Shown: positions 23,786 to 34,700 of the stretch, in pieces
How positions within the stretch are numbered: the first letter of the stretch is position 1
Layout of the letters: each line of letters starts with the position of its first letter
NCBI GenBank assembly: GCA_905250075.1
Contig: CAJNOP010000666.1
Coordinates: 32,646 to 96,645 of the forward strand
Direction: 5' to 3'
Length of the DNA: 64,000 nucleotides
Source: Rotaria sp. Silwood1
Lineage: Eukaryota; Rotifera; Eurotatoria; Philodinida; Philodinidae
Program-made: the position numbers and the translations under genes
The notes under the pieces: model-generated
What the model was told of the DNA's origin: nothing
The model's database searches: none
Seen by the model: the letters and a program-made list of their open reading frames with translations, nothing else

Positions 23786-25782
23786 ATGACTTGTTTTGAA
23801 GATCTTTCAGGTGAACTTCTCATGGTTATATTTGAATATATGGATGTTGAAGATATTTGGACAATATTTTTTAATATGAATACAAGATTTAATACACTTG
23901 TATTTGATTCACGTTTACGTTTAACAGCTAATATATCAAAAATTGATAAAGCAAAATTTGATAAATTTTGTTTATCATTATTTCAAACAAATTGTTATAA
24001 TATATTTACATTAATATTATCAAATAATTATTATCGTTATCCACAAATTGAACAATTTTTATTTCATACAAATTTTATTTATTTTCAATCATTATATTCA
24101 TTAATATTAATTGATATTAATTATAATGAATTAATTAATATAACAAAACAAATAAAACAATTAATTAATTTAAATCATTTACATATAAATACACATGAAA
24201 TTTTTCATGATAAACAATTAATAAATGTTACATATGAATTATTTAATCAACCGAATATACGTGTTTTAGGACTTAATTTTCATGAAGTAAATATTTATTG
24301 AAATTTATTTATACATATGATTATATTCGAATTAATCATTTTTACTTCAATTACAGTTAGTTTATAAGAAAAAAATGACAGAATCTACATCCGAGAAAAA
24401 ATCTTAAAGAGTTTTTTTCATTTCAATAAACTAATCCTAGTTAAAGCTTGAATTTGACTAATAGGTTTTCATGAATCTTTCTGAATGTATTCGACTAATG
24501 AAAGTAAAAATTAACTTATGTTTTTAGGAAATTTCCCAAAGACATAGTGCAACATTGAACTTTCACGCATACAAATATATTTTCATATTCCAGGTCCTAT
24601 ATTTCTTAGCCGTATGATCATATCACTCCTAAAGAAACAATTGATCTCTAGGAATATAGATACTGAATTAAAATAAGCGTAAGATCAAAGAGCCCTACAA
24701 GGAGTAGTTAAGACATTAACGCAGCGACATTTCACTCCTTATAGATAAATATATTTACTCTCAAACTAAGATTATTCAACACGAATCGGATTGTTAGTAT
24801 TTGACAGACTATCATCAAGACGATATATTATATCATTAAACTGTCATGACGAAGTATAGGAAATTTGTATATACTTGCGGGGTACGATTCGTAATATGGA
24901 ACCATTATAATACACCAAAATACAATGATTTATGATTGTTTTTGAGCGTGATTGCTCGATAGGAACTGTTTATCATACTCATACAACTATTGATGTTAAT
25001 AATTTCTGAATTTAGTGACTGTCAGTTGATCGCTGTAGCTAACCATCTATATATATGCCCATTGATAGAAGATATTTTTATTGAATATTTCACGAATAAA
25101 TTTTATTAGTTAAAGTTCGATATACTTTCTTTCTATTTTGATTAAGATACCAAAATCGATAAGTTTAACTTAATAAGAAAACTAATTAATTATATTATTC
25201 TTTAATTATTATTTTTTATAGAAAATTCAATGGTGTGATAATAAAACACTTTCATTATCGAATATTAAAGTACTTTCATTAAATTTTATAAATATTGATC
25301 GTCTTTTCTTACTTTTATCATATTGTCCACATCTTCATTCATTATCAATGACACTTGATTCTCGTTGTAATTCATTAATAACAAATGATAATAATGAATT
25401 ATTATCACAAACAACAGTAAAATATCCTCAAATAGTTCATCTTCGTTTTTATTATCGTTCATTTAATGTATCTATTCTTCAACGTTTATTAGATGTATTA
25501 CCATCATTAAAACGTTTTTCAATTGATACTCTCATATATAAAGAAGATTATATTCATGCTACATTTTGGACATTATTATTACAACAACGTTTACCATTAT
25601 TAGAACGTATAAGATTAGTTTTACGAGGATTTTTTGGTTTAGAATCAAATGAAATAATAAATGAAACTCAAAAAAATCTCATTGGTGGTTATCAATATGA
25701 TCGATATTGGCTTGATAGAGCACATAAAAAAATATTTACTTGTTATACAAATGCTACATCCATGGTGCTTCAAGTTCGATAA
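23786..25782 (+). CDS. F-box protein with LRR-like repeats, 353 aa, 2 exons
   Basis: F-box proteins are substrate receptors of SCF ubiquitin ligases. Exon 1 is 23786-24286; a 935-nt intron (GTAAAT...TTATAG) leads in phase 0 to exon 2, 25222-25782. Residues 1-45 form a divergent F-box (CFEDLSGELLMVIFEYMDVEDI). The rest has leucine-rich repeats such as NLNHLHINT, IRVLGLNF, IKVLSLNFINI, CPHLHSLSM and LPSLKRFSID. The start codon directly follows an acceptor (TATTTTTAG), consistent with trans-splicing or a 5'-UTR intron. Divergent F-box/LRR genes of this type are common in bdelloid genomes. The substrate is unknown. No element was recognised in the intron. Confidence 0.8.
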
Positions 25783-26354
25783 ATATTTGTATATCAATTT
25801 TTTTTACAATTTTTTTTTTTATTGTGATACTAATTTATTAGTTTTTTTTTCTTCTATTAATGAGAGCAAAAACTATTTTCGCTTATGACTAAAGAAAGGT
25901 CCATCGGAATTGATATCAAAACGTTGTGCACTCATAGTAGTTTTACAAGAATGTTTTGATGAGAATATACAACAAGTAAAAGAGTTCGTTTCTATAGTGA
26001 AGCTATGAGTGTTTGACTGGACTTTCGATGTAGATATGTTGAATGATCTGTAGAATTATCCTGAATACTTCCCATTGGAAAAGAATCTTCTTCTGTTACA
26101 ATAGTAAATTTTCAATAAATAATCATTTGTTATCGACATTTAAAAAAAAAATATATGAACAAAAGAATATGGTTTCTCGCTGAAACTATTAAGTCTATCT
26201 ATTGTGAATCAACTATGAACTCGAATTGTAAATAACCATTTGAATGATTCTTTTATAAAATTTTTATTTTTTATAGGACTAGTTACTCGAAGAGTAGCAA
26301 ACAATATATTAGATCTGTGTTTTTTTTTTAAATTATGGATATCTTCGATTTCAG
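25783..26354. other. Intergenic spacer, F-box gene 1 to Nudix gene
   Basis: 572 nt with T-runs just after the F-box stop and no supported coding frame. It ends with GATTTCAG directly before the Nudix start codon, another possible trans-splice acceptor. Confidence 0.5.
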
Positions 26355-28196
26355 ATGTCTTCAGCATTATTTGATCTTATTCTTCTATGGTCATCACAAG
26401 AATCTGATGTTGAATATACTGAATTACAAAATTTATTAAAAACTGAATTTCCTACACAATTTATCATACATTCTTTTATAACATCAGAACAAGCTATTAA
26501 ACATATAGAATCAACAAAAAATCCTTCTCGATTAACAATTGTTATTACAAAATTAGGTACGAATGATGAAAATTCAGGTCAAATATTAGTCGAAACAATT
26601 CGTCGTCATGAAAAACATACATTTATTATAATTCATTCTCATACAGCTTGTAATGATCCTAATCTTCGGTAAATATTCATAAATAAACATTTTATTCAAA
26701 TAATTATTCATAGAATGTTTCGAAAAGGGAAACTAAAATTGCATTACCAAATTTAAAGTAATCTCATTAATTTTTTGTAAAAAGTCGTATATTACCTACG
26801 GATCAGATGTCTAAACAGGCCACGTTTTTTAGGCCTGTCAGGTTTTTGGAACGAGTACAATAATGATGACAGATTAGAAACCAGAGATCCAAACAGGGCA
26901 CTAGGGCTAGTGCTCAACTTGATCCTGACCCGCCCGCCATAGGCATCACCTATGGTTTTCAGACTAGTGCAAGTTAGAGGTCCAAGCAATTTTTGGCCGG
27001 TCGGTCTGTCACTTGCACTAGTCTGAAAACCACGGATGATGCCTATGGCAGGCGGGTCAGGATCAGGTTGAGCAATAGCCCTAGTGCCCTGTTTGGATCT
27101 CTGATTTCTAGTCTGTCATCATTATTGTACTCGCTCCAAAAACTTGACAGGCCTAAAAAACGTGGCCTGTTTGGACCTCTGCTAGGGATGTACCGAGACC
27201 GAGACTGAATCGAGACTCTCGGTACATCCCTAATATTACCTAATTTTAAAAAAAATAAGGCTTATGAGTTTAATTTTAGCTTCGATCGAAATTTCTGTAA
27301 CGTTTTTTTCTTTTGTTTTTAGATGGTCTTTTGCCAGTCTTGGTGTTAATATGATTACAGAATCTATGATACAAATTCGTAATGTTCTACATCAATTACT
27401 TCCATTAGGTCAAATAAATTCTAAATCAACATATACATGTCCATATTGTAAATGGTCATTATTTTCATTTTCACAACTTTATATACATGTTCCACTTTAT
27501 CATACAAATGAAGAAGAACTTTCAATAAAATGTCAAATATGTCAACGATCAACACGTAATTATGCTGTACATTTACATGAAGAACATAATGATGAACATC
27601 AACAACGTTCAATAGCTACACCACTATATGCATTTTCATTAGTTGTATGTCAACGTAAACGTGATAATCGTTTTCTTGTTGTTCAAGAATCAGGTTCAAA
27701 AGGTTTTTGGTTACCTGGTGGTCGTGTTGAAATAGGTGAACAACTTGATAAAGCAGCTGAACGTGAAACATTAGAAGAAGCAGGTGTTAAAATACGTTTA
27801 ATTGGAATATTAAAAATTGAATTTGTACCACGATCAGATATTAATCGTCTTCGTATTATTTATTTTGCTGAACCATTTGATGAAGATAATTGTGAACCAA
27901 AAACTATACCTGATTATGAAAGGTTAGTTAATATTAAAATAACAAAAAAATTGTTTTTTTTGTTTTTTTCGATTAATATTTAATTCAATAAAATACTTGA
28001 TGAATCAAATTTTATTCATTTAAATTAAATCTTCTTTTATTTTAGTTATGGAGCTATGTGGTTAACATATGAACAAACATTACAATGTAATACACAAGGT
28101 CAATTACGTGGAAATGAACCATTGAAATGGTTTAAATATATTGTACAAAATGGAACTATACATTCGTTAAGTATACTTTCGAAAACTGAAGTTTAA
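26355..28196 (+). CDS. Nudix hydrolase with zinc finger and receiver-like N-terminus, 354 aa
   Basis: Exons: 26355-26668, 27323-27922, 28046-28196. Nudix enzymes hydrolyse nucleoside diphosphates linked to another moiety. The Nudix box (about residues 237-259) fits G-x5-E-x7-RE-x2-EE-x-G: glycine of GRVEIGE, then RET-LEE-AGV, with the metal-binding REx2EE intact. Residues 142-165 form a C2H2 finger (C-x2-C-x12-H-x4-H), followed by a second Cys/His cluster. Residues 1-135 alternate predicted strands and helices (LFDLILLW, TIVITKLG, TFIIIHSH, VNMITE) in the order of a CheY-like receiver, but no phospho-acceptor Asp is evident at the third strand. I know no standard animal Nudix protein with this order. 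Substrate unknown. Intron 1 carries nested hAT elements. The start follows an acceptor directly. Confidence 0.85.
26797..27232. mobile_element. Tiny palindromic hAT element, split by a second insertion
   Basis: The outer element has ends TAGGGATGTACCGAGA and TCTCGGTACATCCCTA (27183-27232) and is flanked by a perfect 8-bp duplication ATATTACC (26789-26796 and 27233-27240). Its left terminal TAGGGAT was hit by the element 26804-27181, leaving TACGGAT at 26797-26803. Without the insert it would be about 50 bp. Confidence 0.8.
26804..27181. mobile_element. hAT MITE nested in the palindromic element
   Basis: A 378-bp element whose two halves are long inverted copies (ends CAGATGTCTAAACAGG and, inverted, CAGAGGTCCAAACAGG). 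Flanking 8-mers CTACGGAT (26796-26803) and CTAGGGAT (27182-27189) match at 7 of 8 positions. The frames at 26792-26989 and 26993-27208 are mirror shadows of the palindrome. Confidence 0.85.
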
Positions 28197-28338
28197 AATA
28201 TATATATATATATTTCTTTTTTATTTTAATGAATAAATCCGAAATAATAAAAAAAAAAGTATTTTTTTTTTAGTGTTTGTTTGTTTTTTTTTTGATAATT
28301 GAAAAAAAAAACATTATTCGAAAGAGTTTATAGTTGAT

Positions 28339-30434
28339 CTATTTTTTATAACGCATTCGTTGTACGATACGTTCTGTTTGTGCCATACTCACAGCTTCAT
28401 CTTCTTTTAAATCATAATGCATTTCAGCTGTTGGTGGTGAAAAACTTTCACCATCATTTTCTTCGTCATTATCATCTTTTTTTTTACTACTACTACCATA
28501 AGCACGACGAACAGCTGCACGAGTCATACGAGAATGATAAACTGGTTCTGGTATTGATTCAATTTTATATTGACTTCGTAATTCTTTCATATTAGTACAT
28601 TTTGAATAGGTTTCTTTAGCTACAGATGATGTTGTTCCAGCTATATTATCCATTTGTTTAACACGTAAATTTTTTTCTAATAATAAACGATTAACTCTTG
28701 TTGTTATTTCTTCTTCATCAACACCTTCAGCTTCAGCTTTTTTCATTTCTTTATTTATATCTTCTTCAGCATCTTTCATAAGACGTTCTAAAGATATTTC
28801 TTCACGTACACCACCAATTATAACTTGAGCTAATAATTTTGCATTTACCATTGGAACATATTGTCCACCAGTTAAATAAGCAAGTGTCATAAAAAAATCA
28901 CGATAAGGAACTAAAAATAAAAATTTAATTATTTTATTTTTTTTTTAGAAATTCATATAACAACAGTAAAGTAGAATTTTGTGTTAGAAGATTCATTTTT
29001 CTTAAGAAAAAAAAAGTACATCCAACTGTCCGATGTCGTTCAGCTGTATATTATGGCTACAAATAGACTCTTAGAAGATTAAGACAAGCTTAGAAGGTTT
29101 TGAATCCATGATCTATTGATAAAGAGTGATGAGTCTTTTAATCTGAGGTGTTATCTATAGGTTAGAAAGGTTTTACGAAAACGAACATGTATTTCGCGAG
29201 ATATTCTATTTTCAAAAAAAAAACAACAGCAATTTACCAAAGGAGAATATAGTAATCGAATGCACTTGAAAATTGAATTCGTTTTTACTGAAACTAGCGG
29301 AACTATGTCTTGATTTTTGTAAAAATTTCACTACAATGATCATAGTTCTTCATCGATAGGTCATAGTCTCAAGTCTTCCCCTCGTTCTATTCATTCAAGG
29401 CATATTTCTCAAAAAAGAAAGCTGTTAGTGCAACTCATAAATGATTTAAATGTAAAACATGATTTGGCTGCTGTTGCTAATCATAGGAAGATTATTTTAT
29501 TATGACACATCTCTTCATCATCATCCTTCTATTTAGTTCTTCAGAAATACAATAAGGAAGTAGTTCGCATAGTTTAACGAGATGCTATTGACTATCTATC
29601 AATAACATTTGCCATCGTCTATGGGAAGGAAAGGGAAATCTCCATTTTTCCTTCCGCATTCCTTTTAGATCGTATTTCACAATCTAACAATAATACTTTC
29701 GTTTGTAATTCGTCATAAAAATTCCTCATCGTAATATTTTAGATCATAATTATAATCAACTAACCAATAGGTGGTTCAACTCCGACACAATAAAGTGTTA
29801 TTTGTTTTTCAGCCATTTCTCGTACGGTTTTTATAGGATCAACACCAGTCGGATCTCCTTCAGGGAAACCATCACCATTTGGATCAAGTCCATGTGGTGG
29901 TGCATCTGAGATAAGAATACAAATTTTAGTTGCCTCTGGACGCCATGATAATTTAAGAACATCATGTAATGCATCAGCGACAGCTTCCGGTGCATCACCA
30001 CCACCTTGTGCATCACATTGTTCAAGCCAACCTTTCATTTCTTTAACTTTACTTGTAAAATCATGTACACGAGTAACAAATGTATTTTCCTATGAGAAAT
30101 GACGTGAATAAAAATAAAAGTAAACAATCCTTGAAAACAAACTTGTGGAGGATGATCTCGATATTCAACAAGGGCTAAATGAATATTACTTTTTTCACTT
30201 GTTACTATTTCTTCAACAATTGAACGAATATTTTGTGTTGCACTTTCAATATAACTTCCCATAGAACCAGTACAATCCATAGCAAAAGCTAAATCTAGAA
30301 TTTTTGTTTTTGTTATAAAAAAAAAAGAAATTCTATTGTTGTTTTTTTTTTATAATATAATTACCAAGAATACTCGAATCATGTTTAGCTAATGCAGGTT
30401 GTTCAGGTTTTTCTACATGTAATGCAGCTGCCAT
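28339..30434 (-). CDS. vWFA-domain protein related to the VwkA N-terminus, 372 aa
   Basis: Exons, high to low: 30434-30365, 30294-30143, 30089-29765, 28910-28339. The vWFA domain covers about residues 24-195, with an intact metal-binding MIDAS: D30-C-T32-G-S34, then GGGD (103-106) and ISDAPPHG (134-141). DAPPHG and a following LTGGQYVP block resemble the vWFA region of Dictyostelium alpha-kinase VwkA and related animal proteins. No alpha-kinase domain follows; the C-terminus is a charged coiled region (EEISLERLMKDAEEDINKEM) and a basic tail. An acceptor (TTTCTTTAG) lies 27 nt upstream of the start, so ATG 30434 is plausible though an upstream exon cannot be excluded. It converges with the Nudix gene, 142 nt apart. 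Role unknown; probably Mg-dependent protein binding. Confidence 0.8.
28911..29764 (-). other. Large intron of the vWFA gene, no feature seen
   Basis: 854 nt between exons 3 and 4, with GT and AG ends confirmed by phase. I found no inverted repeat or conserved frame in it. Confidence 0.5.
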
Positions 30435-30464
30435 TATACGTATTACTTTTGATAAAATTCTAAA

Positions 30465-31765
30465 GAAATAATAATATGAATCTGGTCGTCTGTTTTACTA
30501 CCGTTCTTTTTTTTTTTTTGCATTACCCTTTTTTTAAGGGTGCTTGTTTTTTTCTCCTTGATGGTTGTGTAACAATGAATAAATATGCACGGAGAAAGGA
30601 AAGAAAGATTTTTTTTTTATAGACATCTTTATTGGTGAAGGTGAGTCATTAATATGTTGTCCTTCAGAGAAAAAGAACGAAGGATCTTTTTTTTTTTCTT
30701 CTAAAGAAAATTACGATTAAAAAATGTGATCACTTTTTTTTTTTAATAAAAGAAAGTTGTTAGCGTAACCCTTCCCTGTTTGAAACTGAAATGTTGCATT
30801 CACCTGTGTTCTTTATCTTCTGTATATTAATACAACACATGTAAAATCTCTCTCGTACAAGACTTAGTCTTCATAATAATTGCTCATAAAAGAAACTATT
30901 TAGTTTATTTCTTTTTATTGATAATCGCTCATTATTTTTCATGTTTCTTAATTTAACATTATTGTTGTTATTCTGCTTAGTGTTTTAACTTGTAAATAAG
31001 TGTGTCGTCGTACATATCAATTATATATATATCTTGTAGATATGAATTAAGAGATCAAAAACCGAGAGAGCCACAAGAAATTAAATTTATTCCATTTTAT
31101 TTTTATGTTTTTCAAGCTACTTGATTTGCAAATTTTTTACTCTTTGTGTTTCGTTTAATTTCACTAATCCTATTGGTTGTGTCAATCCTTTTAGTCGTTT
31201 AAAGAGTACGTGCAAATGCACGTGGATTGCTATGTTTCATTCATCCATACCTATACGTACACGTGTAAGTACACCCAAATGGACTGACACGTCCTTAGGA
31301 ATGTAAGCATAAAAGTAAAACAAGATAAGTTTGATTCCTTGTGGACCTATGCACAAACATTTATATTGATTATTTCCTTAATGTTATAAATTAATCAATT
31401 CAAGTTTTTTTTTTATGTTGATTGTAGAACGACTATAGCGAATCTATGGGTTATTACTCATCGACAATATATTGAAATTTTAACGAAGACTTTGGAATGT
31501 TGTAAAATAATATAAGCCTTGTTGTTAATGTTTAATGGACGAGAGATGTAATATTTTCATCAATAATCATTAACCTTTTGTTTTTGTTAATAACGGAATG
31601 ATTTGAACTAATTATGGATCTTTGAAGCTGAATTATGGCTATGTTACTTAAAATTTTTCATCTAGCTTTAGAAATAATATTTCGAGTGAAATATCATTTT
31701 TGTCTAATTAAGATCACCTTATAAAATTAAAATGGTACATATCAATTTCGATAGTTCTATTTTAG
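30465..31765. other. Divergent intergenic region, vWFA gene and F-box gene 2
   Basis: About 1.3 kb between two divergent starts, probably holding both promoters. T-runs and A-runs are frequent. The short frame at 31121-31306 has no support. An acceptor (TTCTATTTTAG) ends at 31765, 25 nt before the F-box start. Confidence 0.45.
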
Positions 31766-31790
31766 AATAGTAATCTTTTAAAATCTAGTC

Positions 31791-34700
31791 ATGTCAACAA
31801 CACGTAAACGTTATCTTGAATGGAAAAATCGTTCATTATTACCACAATTACCAATTGAAATTTGGGCTCATATTTTTTCATATCTTAAAATATCAGATTT
31901 ATTATCAATACGTCTTGTTTCACGTTTATTTTATTCTTCTATTAATCAATATACAAATTTTTGGTCATTAATTATATTTGATATTGATCAATGTCCATTA
32001 TATTTAGTACAATCAAAATATTTTCATAATATACGTTCATCAAATATAAATTTATTTACGAAAACAAATATTTATTCACATTGTAATATTTATTTAAAAA
32101 CTCAACCATTAATAAATTCAACTAATAAACGACGTAAACAACATTTATTTATATCAAATAATAATAATAATAATAATGATGAACAATTAAAAAAACATAT
32201 TTATTTACGTTGTTATTCAATATATTTTGAATCACTTCGTTCATTTGATCAATTACAACTTGAATATTTATTAAAAAAATTTATCAAACGTTTATATTTA
32301 TCATATGAATTTTTATCAATTGAACCATCACTTAATTTTCTATTAAAACTTGAACAATTAAAATATTTAAAAATTTCATTTATACATAATATTATTGAAC
32401 TTGATTCATATTCAATTATGTTAATTAATACAATGTCTGATATAATAAATTTATTATTTAAATTAAAAAGGTATTTTTTATTAATATATATAAAAGATCA
32501 TCTAAATTTTTCCAATTATAAGAAAATGAATAGATTCAATTTAATAACATAAATGATTAGTATTATTTTAAATAGTTATACATTCTAAAATTTAACAATC
32601 TTAGGATAATCTTGAAAAAACCTTCTTTTTTTTCTTTCGATCGATACTTCATAAAATAAATTAAATACACTCGCGAACTCTACAACTTCCTGTATTTGTT
32701 TAGAACTTTTTTTTTCTTCTTTTTATTGACTCTAGGATTCGTTAACGATGAACAAATATTTAAATACATTAAAAATGTTGTTTGCTTTAATATAGAAAAC
32801 CATTCGCGTTGATGCCCATCATTTGAACCCAGTGTTTTATCTAGGTTTCGTTTCCCGAGTGGGCGAGTCGAAATTTCGGGTGGGCGGCGCCCATTCGGCC
32901 TACCCGGTAGACGAATGGCTGCTGTATATTTTCGAGTGGGCAGCGCCCACCCAGTAGATAAATCACTGTTTGAACCTATGTCGAGGCTACAATTTATATA
33001 ATGCTTGTGGCTATTCGATGTCCCGAAAAAAGAACATCCTTTGTCTATTGAAAATTTTATGATATTCTGCGCGTCGTTGAACTTATTTATAGACAAAGTT
33101 TTATAACGAAATTCTACTTTTTTTTTAATTCTTCGATATATATATATTTAAAGTGATGAAACTTTTTCTTGTTATTTATAAATTTTTTAGAATAAGATTT
33201 TGAAATAATTTTCAGTTTCTAGTGTGATATTGAATATTGATTTTGAATTCAAAAGAATAAAAAATTTATGAACTTTGATTTGTAAAAATATAATTGATTT
33301 TAATTGTTTGTATTAGTATGAACTTCAAAAATCATACATATATTTTGATAAATGTTTCTAAGCTGATTATCTATCATGCAATGAATAAATATTACACATT
33401 ACTATTTTGATCTATGATGAAAATTTTCATAGAAAAGATTTATTAATTTTTTCTAAATAAAATTTCATTTAATTAAATATTAATATAGAATTGAATGTAT
33501 GAAGTAATAATTTTTCTTCCAGATAGTATAAAATGTCTCGATTACGAAGTATTTTATTAATCAATGGATTAAATCTATTTAGTTTATGTATTGTTAGTCT
33601 TGTTGGTGATTGTTTATGTTTTGGTCGACCTCTAACAATTTATACTATTCAAAATATGTATCTACGTTCTCTAACTGATAATCTCATACATGGATTAGTT
33701 AGTGTTTTTGCTACAAGTTTTCTATTTGGTTGGACACAATATTCATTATTAATTATTGCTTTTTTATCTGGTTGTTTTATTGATATTGATCATTTTATTG
33801 AAATACGTTCATTATCATTAAATAGTGTATTACATAATCAACGACAAGATCGACCTTTTCTACATAATAGTCTTCTTTTGTTAATAATAACTTTAATTGT
33901 TTATATATTTGAATATTTTCTATATCGAAATCAATATAGTTATTATTCAATAATATTTTTTCTTGGTTGGTCAACACATCATTTAAGAGATGCTCAAAGA
34001 CGTGGTTTAACATTATTACCATTGGGAGAAACTTCACCTATTAATAATTATTTATTAATTATATGTTTTATATTAATAACTATAAAATTAATACATATGT
34101 TTATTTTTAATATTCAATCAGTATCATTTGTAAATGACTCTATTGTTTAAATTCAAAAGATTAATAAATTGAAAAAAAAATTTCTATTCCAATATGATTA
34201 CAATGTTCATGTTTGTTTCACTCTTCGAAATACTTTATTCAATCGAGATCATATATATATTTTTTTTTGTACAGACATATTAGTCGATTGAAGAAATATA
34301 GACATTTCTAAATTTGAAAGAGTTCGCATGGAGAAAAATGTGTTTTGCTATGTAAATTTGTTTTTTGACTTTTTTATGATCGTCTATATTTGTCAAATTC
34401 TATAGTACAAATATTAGCTAATCTAATAGAGCTTTGTATTAGAAGATCCTAAAAAAACTTTCAGATTTTTTTTATAATTAATAAAAAACAAATTTTTAAT
34501 TAATATCATTAGTAATTCGATCTTATATTCCTTAGAAAAGAAAACAATAATAATAATAATAAAGCAGCACGATATATATATCTATAGACATTTATAATAA
34601 TTGTATCGTTTATTCTAACTGTGATGATGTCTTGATCAATGTTAGTAGGTTAAGTAAATATTCATTAAAATTAATCTTTGATCAAAGATTGAACTTCAAT

